Positions 12,561-23,774 of a stretch of DNA of 64,000 nt are shown in pieces (position 1 is the stretch's first letter; each line of letters begins with the position of its first letter). This stretch comes from Marchantia polymorpha subsp. ruderalis (Eukaryota; Streptophyta; Marchantiopsida; Marchantiales; Marchantiaceae). The translations under genes and the position numbers were made by a program. The notes under the pieces were generated by a model. The model saw only the letters and a list, made by a program, of their open reading frames with translations, was not told where the DNA came from and made no database searches. The stretch lies in NCBI GenBank assembly GCA_037833965.1, contig AP031358.1:13214001-13278000 (forward strand), given 5' to 3'.

Positions 12561-12723
12561 GGGTAAATTTGTAGGAATAACTGGATAAAACATGCGATTA
12601 ATATGGTGAGGTGTTAATGGAGAAGTTATAAAGACAAGGAACTGCAAAACAGATATGTAAACTCTGGACAGTGTACATGCAAATATGGTAGTTCAGACCA
12701 ACGTCTGCTGACAATCGGTGTCC

Positions 12724-12994
12724 TTATCGAGAAATGGCAAATTCACACACTCCAAAAGCCAAATCACGAAGATCTCTCGACCGTAAGTAGACTTTAACGA
12801 GTGGCTCGATAGCTGCCCAAAAACGAGTAATGTGAAGAACCCCAGCATTGACCACATGAAACTTGAGGTGCTCGAGGTGAAGCATTTTCTTCGTCTGTCC
12901 CTCGCATCTGAACAAAAGTGATGAGAGCGTGCATTTGTAGGTCCTGCAGCAGCTTTGACATTGTTGTTGTTCGGCACTGCACTGAAAACATCAA
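12724..12994 (-). pseudogene. Possible broken exon, unknown family
   Basis: The minus strand holds a coherent peptide in one frame (about 12915 to 12724: helical, with HLEHLKFHVVNAGVLHI and DLRDLAFGVCEFAI). It seems to continue from a different frame upstream (MSKLLQDLQMHALITFVQ, about 12961-12908), as if a frameshift separated them. The amphipathic pattern is protein-like, but I cannot name a family and the overlap with other open frames makes chance possible. Confidence 0.25.
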
Positions 12995-13043
12995 AGCTCG
13001 CCGATCGATAGCTTTTAAAAAAGGAGTTGAGTTTGCATTGAAG

Positions 13044-13108
13044 TCTTCAATCAGGCAGTGACAAACGCTCTCCTCGCATGGAAGCGTTAGTAACTGCCTG
13101 ATTGATGA
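13044..13108. repeat. 26-bp foldback hairpin, precursor-like
   Basis: Arms 13044-13069 and 13083-13108 pair over 26 positions with three mismatches and a 13-nt loop. The size and imperfect pairing resemble a short plant microRNA precursor or a small MITE. No matching known mature sequence is recognised. Confidence 0.5.
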
Positions 13109-15684
13109 TATCTAAATTCATCGATGGTTGCTACCTCATCTTACTCTAATCAATCATGTAACTTCCAGGCAGTTTCAATGCAGTCAAAACTAATGAGATT
13201 TGGCTTTGTAGGTGAAGGGATCCATGTGTCGTCAATATCAACGGTGCCCTCTTAAAAAAACAGAGCGAGAGTTCCAAAAGCCTGATGTTCAAAGTTCAGC
13301 GACGACAAATAAATAATGTACGACTGCTTGTAGGATTTTAGGTTATCTGAAGCTATCGCTTAAAGCAGCGTTAATTCTTTGTTGTCCTTGTTGCATGAAT
13401 AGAGAAAGAAGAGGTAGCAACAATATGTTCTGGTGACGAGGAATTAAAGATTTTCAATCGAGAGACAACCTACTTATTTTCTCAGGAAGTATTATTTTGC
13501 TTGAAAACTGCTTAAAGATTGATTGAAGGTTGAAGGAAGATTCAGTGACAGCAGTGCCAGATAGCTTCACTTCCTCCACTTACTAAACATACACTGGTTA
13601 TTATGCAGTCAAATCAATAGGTATTTGATTTGTTAGTACTAGCAAACATGTATAGTCAATACGAGGGGTATCTGCTTCTAAATCACAGAAAAACATGCAC
13701 AATATTTTGCAGTTGAAAGTTAAGCGAAGACAGATCAGGAATCAGCGATTACTTGAGGGATGAGAGGGAGGCAAAAATTGCGAACTTAACTCGATCGTCT
13801 AGAGCTCCCGAAATATTGCACACAGAATGTTGAGTTCCTTCAGTTACATAAATGCTAGAATCCTAAACCTTGTAAATATTGCATCATCAGCTTCTGTCGT
13901 CGCTGCTTCATCATCCTCCACCCACACGACCTATACCAACACAACGGTAGTCAAAACAGTGATATCTACCTTTGTAAGTATCAATGCTCATGTCCTATCA
14001 GGACGAACTGTGTCCACTTCCCAGCTACATAGCAAGAGTTACAAATTCACACACTGATTTCAAATTGCAGATTATTGGGCAAGTGCAGGTCACCCTATAC
14101 TCTCGAGGTCAAGGCAGAAAGTTTCTGAGCACAACAGCATTTACATCGTGTTTTTATAACAATAAAAAAATTACACAGCACCAATCCTCGTGACTAATCT
14201 TGGCCAACCCTCGGTAAGTGCGTTTTCATTGAAAATTGCACCAAAAAGTTTCGGAAGAACTGTAAGTACTGAACTTTAGGTACCTGAAATATTCAGGCCA
14301 GGTGCAGTTCCAGAGATCCTTTAAATATGAATTTCCTCCGTACTTGAAGCCAAGGAGGCTGCTCTTAAGGTTTTGGCCTTGAGATGAATCGACCAAACTT
14401 TGTTGATCTTGGAAACTCCCGTGGGCCATTTTTTCATTATGTACTTCTCCTGAGGCTAAAAAGAAATGAGAAAATACAAAGAGAGTGCAATTCCATTTCA
14501 ATGGTGTCACTAGTAGGAAAGTTACCTACCACATTTGTTCAGGAACGGCCAGCTAGAGACTTCCGTCCTCAAACGACATCATCACCGGTGATTATTCTTT
14601 CATCATGCAAACCTACCCCACTCGAAGCTAGAAATTTGATTATGTTCGTGAGAGATCCACATCTGGATCTCCAGAACCGTGAGTAAAGAACTCATAATAT
14701 CACGATTCAGCTCCACTTATACCATGGTGGATGTCTACCACCTGTCAGTTGACTATCCCACCATCAAATTTACGCAGTTCATCGTAATCAGAGTCAATAA
14801 AGGCCCTAAGGAAATCTGTGTCCCTTACTTACTTGATAATCAAATACCAAGACACGGTTCTTACGTTTTTAGTCATGCCACTATTGAGTGCATGCATGCA
14901 ACCCAGACTGCAGGAAGGGATGACAGACCCCAACAGGCGCCGATGCACACTGTTTGCTGATCTCCACCCGTGATCAAATAAAGTTCTCGATCTCTTTCAG
15001 AAGGAATGAAATATTCTGATGTTACATCTGGGGACGGCCAGGGGGATGTGACATTTGAGATGCTGATCAGGAGCAACAGTTTCTGTGAAAGCCTGAAGTT
15101 GTGCAGAAATGTGAGAATCCTGAGCTGTAGACCATGGCTATAGACCATAAGGGTAGAAATGGAGAGAAATGGAGGAAGAAAGCCTTAGTGCACATGATGC
15201 TCTATTGGTTGGCGTCCTGAAAGACTCAGACCTCAAAAGCAGATCTGAGGCACCGAGAGCGGGAGGCTCGGGGCAACCCATGTTGATGCGAGGTAGGCTG
15301 ATGGGCCAGGTTTCCTTCTCTGGGTGGTACACACCACCACCGACCAAAAAATAACCCTCTACCGTACCATACAAACACAACGAAGTATGAATATGCCTGG
15401 GCTGGCCAGGGCAATCGAGACTGAAGAAGGAAAGGAGTATAAGAAATGCACGTGACCTAAACTGGCAGGGTATTACACGATTGAAGTTACCATACAGCAA
15501 GACCGAGCTACCCTAGAGAGGATACGCATCCTTCTTCCCGTTGATGCCGCCAGATGGATCCCGATTCCTGCTCGATGGAATCGCCAACCACTTTTTCAAC
15601 ATTCCTCAGGTTCACTCCTTCCTGCTTCTCTTGTCGCTGTTTGCCGATACAAACCTTCAAATTTTCGTTGTCCTAGCGAGGATC
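13109..15684. other. No gene recognised
   Basis: Frames here overlap on both strands and lack domain-like sequence. A TGCATGCATGCA run sits near 14890-14901. No RNA gene or element end was recognised. Confidence 0.45.
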
Positions 15685-15727
15685 TGATGAATCTGACGAT
15701 AAGAAGTTCTTATCGTCAGATTCATCA
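15685..15727. repeat. 43-bp near-perfect palindrome
   Basis: Arms 15685-15705 and 15707-15727 are perfectly complementary over 21 bp around a single central G. Four bases separate it from a second foldback. Confidence 0.8.
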
Positions 15728-15730
15728 CTC

Positions 15731-15793
15731 AGAAAATCTTCAGTCACTTCTTCAGTTCGTAATAACAACTGAAGGTGTGACTGAAGATTTTCT
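15731..15793. repeat. 27-bp foldback hairpin next to the palindrome
   Basis: Arms 15731-15757 and 15767-15793 pair with two mismatches around a 9-nt loop. With the palindrome at 15685-15727 it makes two consecutive strong hairpins, upstream on the plus strand of the transporter pseudogene at 16.2-16.8 kb (3' of it on its own strand). Confidence 0.75.
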
Positions 15794-16169
15794 TGTCTTG
15801 AGTTTCTTCGCTATCAGGTGTATCTGGTCGTAGAATTTCAGAGGACGAGCCTTTATTAAAAAGTATAATGAGGTCATGAACCGTTGATCAACATGTGGTG
15901 TTCGGGTTCGTTGAACATATGGTGGAAACTCGATGCGTGATTTTTCATAAGGACATAGACGAAAGCCTTTCCAACTGAACCTACCATCCGAATGAGGAAT
16001 CAGGAAACCAAGTAAATGATGATAATCTCAGTACGAAGTCGTACAGTTGGACTACACCAACACCAATCTGCTTCTTTCAAATAAGACTTTTCAACCAATC
16101 CATAGTCCCGAAAGGGAGGTCCGAACAGGTAACTTGAAAATGATTTTTGGAGCGGAGTTCCAATATTTA

Positions 16170-16780
16170 GGCTGAGCTTGTCTTCGCGTTTTGGAGCAGG
16201 GAAGTCTCCCATCGGAAGTTCGAAGAATGATTTTTCTTCTTGACGATTTGAGCCAAAGTAAAAAACCAGGCAGTGGCAGCTGTTATAACCCCAAATATGA
16301 GTTATAAGCTTGTCCAAGGTGACTTGTCCGATCGTCGGAAGGAGAATGTATCTTTTGTTCGACATAGAAAGAGAGTCCTGAGCATTTTTGTATTTGCCAT
16401 ATCATGAAAGTGAAGAGGGATTCCTCCGAGCAGCCAGAGATCCAGATCCTCGTTCCAGTCAACCAAAGAATCGCTGGCCACAATTCCAGCACATACTTAC
16501 TCCGGAGGCACGAATTTAGATGACAGCGAATCCAGACTGCTGAGTAGGAGCTGAAAGCTGTAGATCCGAAAGTGTTTCCAGCTGACATCTCCCACACATT
16601 CCAGCCAGGAGCTGAGCTAGTCCACCATATCCTGCAGCCACACCAATGAAGACGGTCAGCGGAGCGCTCTGTGGGATCATGAGTCCAGCTTTATGCAATG
16701 AGAGCACAAACGTCGAGCGGACAAAGTCCCATCAGCCCAGAGGAGCAGGGTTTGCTACAACATACTGCGTCTGGATCGGC
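16170..16780 (-). pseudogene. Frameshifted GPR1/FUN34/YaaH acetate-transporter pseudogene (copy F)
   Basis: Reading the minus strand, the family signature NPAPLG appears at about 16753-16736 but is followed at once by a TGA. Next comes a recognisable segment with [24 protein letters not shown], a frameshift, then EMSAGNTFGSTAFSSYSA, more frameshifts and stops, and the end region with TLAQIVKK. Nearly the whole family length is represented, so this is a full copy that decayed. Its last residues differ from the MPSKDHK tail of the intact copies downstream, which points to an older or separate paralog. It lies about 10 kb left of the array and on the opposite strand to intact copy A. Confidence 0.85.
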
Positions 16781-16818
16781 TCGGCAACATAAGAATCCAG
16801 GCTCGATTTATGACAACC

Positions 16819-17270
16819 TCAATAGACAACATAGTCATGAGTTTGTTGTTGAGGATGAACTGGATGCATATGTGCAAATCGTGTGGTGAACTCTCCAGTT
16901 TCTTCTAGTGCCTTCAGGTCAGTTTTGGACTTCAGATGGAGCAGATCCTTGACAATCGTGTTCTCTCCACCGGAGGGAATTCCTCCTAGCACAACCCGCA
17001 TGTCGTCAGTGAGAAGCCGTAGTCTCGAATCCTCGAGAAATTGGAAAGCATTTCCACTTCTTGCCCTTACTCAAGGCGGCATCGCGGGCGTACAAGTGCT
17101 CTGCAAAAAGACTTCCCTCGTCACCAATGTCAAGCGTTCGTGACGGATCATTTCTTATATCCCATAAAATTAAATGCTCCCTCGTCCCCAGTGACAACAA
17201 AATGCCATTGTGACTGTGTGAACTTCAAATATGGTTCGACTACAGTAAACCAACACCGAATCGCACCGAC
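16819..17270 (-). pseudogene. Broken WD40-repeat-like gene fragment
   Basis: The minus strand encodes, in at least three frames joined by shifts, a coherent peptide. Its parts are QSQWHFVVTGDEGAFN (about 17213-17166), then LWDIRNDPSRTLDIGDEGSLFAEHLYARDAAL in the next frame, and after a stop at 17006 MRVVLGGIPSGGENTIVKDLL in another frame. The VTGDEGAFN-LWDIR arrangement is what a WD40 blade looks like (GD turn, then the WD dipeptide). It sits directly beyond the N-terminal end of pseudogene F. The exact WD protein is not identifiable, and the frameshifts make it non-functional. Confidence 0.55.
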
Positions 17271-18579
17271 GTCAGTTACAATAACAGTTCGAAAGTTATT
17301 GCACCGAAAGACGATTGGTGGAAACGCGTGCTCCTTCGTAACAGATGCATAAACAACCAGTGAATCAGTGGATGTCCTCGTCTACACCCACATGCTGGAC
17401 AAGTGCACTCGCAATTCCAACACGTTGGGACATAACCTGCAGCTGCATTTTCATTTACACTTCAACAGCCTGCCTGGAAGCTCATAACCGTGGCAAAAAT
17501 GTTAATTCACGCTTTTGTTAACTAAGAGTTAGTAGTTCAGTCGATTGATGTCATTACAGGTATGTAGCTGAAAAAGGTTTTTACAACTGTCTTGCTAAAA
17601 AATATCCGTGCAAGACTTATTTGTAGTTACTAATTGAATTCACGTGGCCCAGCAAATATACCCTCACTGTTACAGTGTCATGCATATTATGCATAATATG
17701 CATTCATAATAATCATGTAGTGCTTTGCATCCCAAACTTACCAAAGTAAACCCCGCAATCACTTACATCTTTTCATTGTATAACTCCTTATAAGCAATCT
17801 GCTATGATGCAGCCCGATGAATAAGAGAGGAAATAATATTGAATATGGAAACAGGGATTCAAGACGCAGGCTAACCAAAGCAATCAACCAGTGTTGTGTG
17901 ATTGGATCCAATCAAAAGCTGGAGTGTTGTCCAACTTGGCGAAATAAGACGATGAAAGTTCACATGTAATTACAGGTATGTTGTAGTTTGGAAACAAGAC
18001 CCCGTAATTTCTTTTGGAAACTTTTTGCCAGGACATTCTTGTGCTCATCTGCTAAATTACACCCAATAACGAGTAACTTGTTTCAATATCACATTCTTCT
18101 GAATTACTACAAGGGGAATATGCACGAAGGGATACTGCGAAGAATTGATAGCACAATAATGTGTTAAGCCAAATACGTATCATGTTTTACACAGTCAATA
18201 GACTCATCTTTGACGTGAACGAACTAAATAGTAAGAAGTTAGATGTAAAATGATGCAATATTTAAATGGTGTTTTGGTGCAAAATATATCTATCTTCATC
18301 TAAGATATCATTCATTACAACTAAAACCTCAAAAGTTTTATCTCATTTGTTGCTCTGTACAAGCATTCATTTGGAACTATTGTGGATTCTTCTATGTCAT
18401 GGATATGACCATACAGAGTATATTGTGCCGAATTTCTGATCGGTGTAATTACTGGGCGTATTGTATACGGAAAATGGCAAATTATATACGGCAGGTATAC
18501 AATTTGTTCCACGCTCTCAGAAGTTTCATTCCCTGCCTACCTAAACCCTGTCCCTACAACTCTGAGAGACATGCTCCAC
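17271..18579. other. No gene recognised; contains a 24-bp palindrome
   Basis: AT-leaning non-coding DNA. The perfect palindrome at 17680-17703 (ATGCATATTATG and its complement) is the only structure I see. Confidence 0.45.
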
Positions 18580-18646
18580 AACCCTAACCCTAATGCCTGT
18601 GGACGAAGCTTCGAGGCGCGATGGGACGCTGTCGTCGGAGGTAAGT
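18580..18646 (+). other. Telo-box, start codon and splice donor: possible first exon of a ribosomal-protein-type gene
   Basis: AACCCTAACCCTAA at 18580-18593 is a telo-box repeat, typical of plant ribosomal-protein promoters. It is followed by ATG at 18621, a 20-base reading frame (MGRCRR) and a perfect donor GAG|GTAAGT at 18641. Plant RPL10 genes start MGRRPAR with an intron at about this point, so this may be a captured, altered copy of such a promoter and first exon. No second exon was found in the next 1 kb. The assignment is tentative. Confidence 0.25.
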
Positions 18647-20794
18647 TGAATTTGATGTCCTATAAGTTTCGCCATCGTTGTTGATGGCATACGACCCAGT
18701 CCATCTGTAGCCTGTCACTCAATTCTCTGGCAGAATCTTAGGAAAGTTTTTTTGAATTACGTTCTGTTCTCCTTGAACTGCCGATTTCTCTTGCAATTTC
18801 TAGATGTTATGCCGGTTCAGAATTTCAGGTGCAGGTCCTGGCCTGGATTCGAGCCTCCTGTCCTTCAAATCGTTTGTCTTGCTGATTCCTGAATTTCTGA
18901 GACGACTCGCCACAGCCTTTTGCCTCGGTCATCTGAGAGTTCAGGAATCATCTAGGCAGTTCGAGTAGAGCCTCTGGCAATATCATTCGCTGCCTGTCAG
19001 AATAGTTTACCAGTAACAGAGTTCCTCGTTTGTTCCAATTCGATAGTGCTCTTCAATCTGTGGCCCTTCGACTGAATCAGTCTGTGATGATAAACTTAAG
19101 GCTTGTTTCTCAAACATTCGCAGTGGCCGCCCGAGAGTTTTCGCCCCGCCAGGCTTGAGAATTGATGCGGTTTTATCCTTCCTTGGATGTCTGAGACTGA
19201 TACTCGATCATGGGCTGTAGATTGAAACCATTTCCTTTGAGCATCCCTTTCCTCTACCTGAGCAACACACGCGCTATGATGTTAAACGCCGTGAGGCATG
19301 TCTCCATTGGTGCCTGCACCATGAGAGAATACAAAAACGACTTCTTCTTCCACTGAGCGCTCTAACTGGCCATCTGTTCCTGGAATAAAACATACTTCGA
19401 GCTCCATTTGAAAATCATAATTGCTTTCTGTAAAAACTAAGAATAATATAAGTGTAATAACAGGGGCTATCTAGCTCACAGTTTAAGGGTTGGATTTATC
19501 TAGCTAATTTTTTAACGATAATAAGAATAAACATCTATAATTCATTCCTGGGATATACTATGAAGACAATAAAAGTCCTCCATATCATCTTGCGCAACGA
19601 AAGAGGTGTCTGGAAATAAAATCCAGTCATTTACTTGTGAATAACTCCCCAGCAGAGGCGAACATTTCACTTCAAATCTGGACCCAGACCAGACCAGACC
19701 ATATTTATCAGCAGCGACCTGTGCCCACCCTGCTATTCAAATTGCGCCAATTGTATTATGTGTGTTACTCGGTTACACCAATTCTCGATTGGATGCCCAC
19801 AGCATTACTTGTGCACACCCATGTCCACCCATGGAAAAACAATGTCACCCAAAACCCATGTGCATGCGTGGGTTTGCGCATGGGTATGGGCACCCAATGT
19901 TGGGCTCTGCTTCCCAGGTAGTCAGTGTTGCTGAGTTTAAACACAGACACAAGTGACCCATAAGTAGTGCCCCATCTGATCGTCTACGGCATGAATACTA
20001 GCCAAGCTTCCACTAGATTCTCACCGAGAAGTTATCAAAACTGTGACTGGAATCCACCTTGCTGTAAAGAGAATTAGTTAGATTCACTTGCACTCGGAGT
20101 CAGTGTCCACACAGTCGCTATATTGTTGAGTGGACGAAAATCAAATGCTGATGTTACGATCACATTTGCTGACCGCCTATAATTCCTGGTAGACTCCCCG
20201 TTGCTGTGATTAAGCATGTCACCCCACGAGCCTTTTATCTCCACTCACTTCGTCTCAGATTCTCGGCAAGGTATCGTTATCAGTACTGTGCCAATTGACG
20301 GACATGCTATTGATCCTTACTTTGCTAACATGTAGAATTGTCCACGTCAGACTGTTGGGTTATTCCTCTGGCATGTGGGTTGCCAGATGGGTCCTCGTGT
20401 CATCATCCGCGGAATAGTATACATTGTATTTTACTGCAGTCTCTGGGTTTATTCAAAGACATTTTCTCACTTCGATCTCCAAAGCACTAATATGCCATTG
20501 TGTCTCGTTTTCCTGCTTCCGTGTATGGGTTATACTAGATATGCTAGAGATTTACTTTATCTATCTACCCTTTCAAAGATGAATAGCGTTAGTCCGTCCA
20601 AGTCACCCGCTGAGTATTATCTTCCCAGCAGCGAGAGAAGCCACAATAACTCCTCCGTCAAAGCGTCAAATGAAGTAGGTGTATCATTGCTTTCTGCATT
20701 TTACTTGCTTTTTAGCAGTCGATAATGTATTTATAATGTCACTAGGGTTACGAGATTTACTAGGATGATAAGATCATCCCATGCTGATAGCAGG
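18647..20794. other. No gene recognised
   Basis: T-rich, intron-like sequence to about 19.4 kb, then mixed sequence. A cluster of CCCATG/CATGGG words at 19.80-19.90 kb gives open frames on both strands that are compositional. No coding evidence. Confidence 0.4.
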
Positions 20795-20839
20795 TTTCCT
20801 CATGCAGGTATATACCGAGCATATACCTGCATGAGGAAA
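20795..20839. repeat. 19-bp perfect hairpin
   Basis: Arms 20795-20813 and 20821-20839 are perfectly complementary with a 7-nt loop (ACCGAGC). Confidence 0.85.
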
Positions 20840-21285
20840 ATCCATATCACGCAATCAGCGCACTAAGTCGAAAATCAGCAACGAATGCCCAAAAAAAACA
20901 ACAAAACTAGTATTACTTCCATACATATAGATTTGCTACTTTCTGCATAAATTCAATTCTGTAAATAAAAATCTGATTACCTCCAAGTCATAACCCAAAA
21001 ATTTTAGAGCTTTCAATATTGTTATCAAACATAGGGAGTCAGGTACTGTCGCAACATTAGTACATATCTGAAATCCGCGGAGTCAAGCATTAGTCATGCT
21101 AAATTTTCAACATATATATTTGGCTAAAATTACCCAGCGGGTTTTGAAGTTACAATGGCAAGTTACAAGGGGAGGGGTACGTCCGAAAAATCGAATCAGC
21201 TCATGATAATGAAAATACGACTTGAATTTGAAATGCGATTTGAATTTTTAACTCTACGATCAATAGATCTTTCATCACGATTGTT

Positions 21286-21321
21286 GAGGGTTTAGGGTTT
21301 AGGGACCCTTAACCCTAACCC
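21286..21321. repeat. Interstitial telomere-type repeats in inverted orientation
   Basis: GGGTTTAGGGTTTAGGG (plant TTTAGGG unit) is followed after two bases by CTTAACCCTAACCC, so two short telomere-like blocks face each other. Confidence 0.75.
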
Positions 21322-21856
21322 AATGTTAACTGTATATTAAGAAAATCGAGTTAAAACTAATCGAGTTTAAGTTTATATATAAGAAAAAAGTATATTTAAA
21401 TACTGTGTATATAAGCTCACAGTAAAAACTGTTTATTGTACTTCTTTTCAAACTTTAGCGGGGATCATTGGCTCGTTCTAGTGGAGGCACAGTAGTAAAG
21501 GATGGATAAGAGACCAACTGGTAATGCGTCATCAAAAGCAGGAAGAATATACTCGAAGTTGGAAATGTATATAGCAGGAAGATAGAGAAGATATGAAAAA
21601 TCATGTCGCCTAGCACGATAGGCTCTTCCAATCTCATTCCAAAATATGAAAATATTCGTATTGATAACTCCATATAAGTCCGATGCAAGGAAAAAAAAAA
21701 GATGATCTCTATCTGGATACCTTAGCAAGTATGATGACAACAGTTTCTGCTCATCCATAAACATGCGTAGTCATGCTCTTTCAGCTGTAGAATGAAACCA
21801 CCACATTCACAGCAATAAGTTGGTGTTTTTTAATTAAGTAAAGCCATTCTAACCTA

Positions 21857-21925
21857 AGCCTCCTCAACTGCATTTCAAAGAATCAAACTGGTGGCTTGAT
21901 TCTTTAAAAAACAGTTGAGGAGGCT
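21857..21925. repeat. 30-bp foldback hairpin, precursor-like
   Basis: Arms 21857-21886 and 21896-21925 pair perfectly over the outer 14 and inner 10 bases, with a mismatched centre and a 9-nt loop. This resembles a small foldback element or a short microRNA-type precursor. Confidence 0.6.
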
Positions 21926-22337
21926 AAATCTTCCATCATAAGTTGGCCCTTATAAACAGAATGCACTGTAACCCTCCTCAGTGGCCAATTTATATCAACA
22001 GTCTGTTCATGTGAGTTATTCACGTTTGCAGGTCATCAAAAAATTACACTTTAATAACATTGTGGATAATTATCTTTTGAATGGAGATCAAGGCATGTTA
22101 ATTCTCATACATCTAGCAGCTTGAATATTAATATTTAGCAGCTTATATTAAATTGCTAGCAATAAAGATGTGGTTCGCGCAAGACTTCCTTGTTGTGAAA
22201 TAATAAATAGTGCAAGCTGGAAAGTCATATTACATGATCGAGTCAAGATCGAAGAGTCTACATCCATGCCATAATAGACACGTGAAAGACACCTGAAAAT
22301 ACAAGAAAAGGTGAATTCACTTGGAGTGAAATCATTT

Positions 22338-23621
22338 TTAAGTTAAACAAAGTTTATGCAAAGTGGGTACGGATAAATATCCCATATCTATACGTACCCA
22401 AGTACGTTCTTGTTCTCCATATGTTCTCTTCCTAATATATTGGCAACTGCGAGTAAGTGAGGCAAAAGATTTGGTGATATTCCCAATGGTTTTCGGACCA
22501 TTGGGTTGATACTTGTCCCTTCCTCCATAGTCTGTGTCGTTAGAGACGGGAAGCATTTCAACTGCTACATTTCTCTGGCTCTCCGGGAGCCCAAGTATCG
22601 ATGGGTTTCAGCTGGGGCTTATTGTCCTGAATGAATACAATAGTCAATGGCTGTGTAATAATAACTTCCTGTGATCGGTTTGGATTGGATTTTGGTTTGC
22701 AGCTGGCTTTTTACAAATATAACAAGAGCTTGACCAATATACACGAAATCCATTGACTCCATGTTCATCTGACACTTACTGTGTTCTTAGATCAGTATAT
22801 CTTCTGCGGACCTGTCTAACCACTCGGATATCATTTATGCCTTGGGGGACATCAGCGATCAGGATACGCAGCTTTAAGCGCACTGATTGAGCTTTACGAG
22901 AGTGATTGTATCGTTCAGTCAGATGCGAGAGATCTAGGGACTAAGACGCTGGGTCTTGGCCTACTGCATGCACATTTGGTCGCGTAAGCATTGACCCAAC
23001 TCATGTCCTTGCTACACTTTTTCACAAAGAGAAAAACCTTATTACAGCCAGTCACACTAACTTAAGCTACTCGCTGATCCAAATTCGGATTGATTTGGAG
23101 GCATTCTCTATGCTTCCACGAATCCGGGCGAGCTCTGGTTTGAATATCGATTAAACATCCTAAACACTACCTCCAGTGTTTAGGATGAGGTTAATTCAAC
23201 GCCAGGAAGGACAGACGAGTATATGAACAGAATTCTCAGTGCTCTCTGGATAGCTTTTAATTTTGGCCTGGGATATTCGTTACCTCTTGCTCTGCTTTGT
23301 TTTAGTTTCTTCAACCTCACCTAAAGTTGTAATTCATTCCCTACCGCATGACTAAGATTCTGATAACAAGAACGTCCAGCACTTTATTTCGATTTGTGGG
23401 GTTCTTCACTCTACATAGAATAATCTAGTACACAGCTGAACATGTAGTGACTTTCCAGCTTAATGACTATCATATTATGTCTCTTATGGGAAGAAGCTTG
23501 GCAACTTACTGAAGAACTTATCCACATGTGGAATATGTCATTTATATATACAAATGATGCATAGCTCTTCGAAGATGAGATAAGGCACTGAGATACCTGA
23601 CATTTTTACGTCCTACATGAC
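22338..23621 (+). repeat. Array spacer module, copy I
   Basis: This block recurs at 28.5, 34.76, 56.35, 59.4 and 62.5 kb, always on the same strand. Anchors include the words near 22497-22560 (matched at 34890-34990), GCGATCAGGATAC at 22854 (matched at 57001), GGCCTTCTGCATG-like sequence near 22960, and CGGATTGATTTGGAG near 23087. A 13-bp perfect hairpin (23156-23187) is inside. In the minus-strand units the same block lies 3' of a transporter gene, and here it is followed by transporter fragment G. Confidence 0.65.
23156..23187. repeat. 13-bp perfect hairpin
   Basis: Arms 23156-23168 and 23175-23187 (CATCCTAAACACT and its complement) with a 6-nt loop, inside spacer copy I. Confidence 0.7.
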
Positions 23622-23774
23622 TGCTAGCAGCTGGGCCTTTCCACCATATACAGCAGAACCTGTCATGATCGTGTAAGGAGCAGTCCGAGGGAGGATGATT
23701 CCTGCAATCTGGCACGACAGTGCAGAAGTCGTACATTTACATCCAACGAGTTCCAAGGGTGCGGGGTTTGCCAC
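23622..23774 (-). pseudogene. Transporter gene fragment G (51 codons)
   Basis: Translated on the minus strand, this 153-bp stretch aligns without gaps to residues 30-80 of the intact transporters: VANPAPLELVG, then ALSCQIAGIILPRTAPY, then YGGKAQLLA. The frame is intact but several conserved residues are changed (NPAPLGL has become NPAPLEL) and both ends are missing. It is an old, truncated array member on the same strand as C, D and E, opposite to its neighbour A. Confidence 0.8.

Noticed and set aside
19637..19956. Overlapping frames on both strands around a CATGGG-rich stretch
   Set aside because: Open frames follow from the repeated short word; no protein-like signal.
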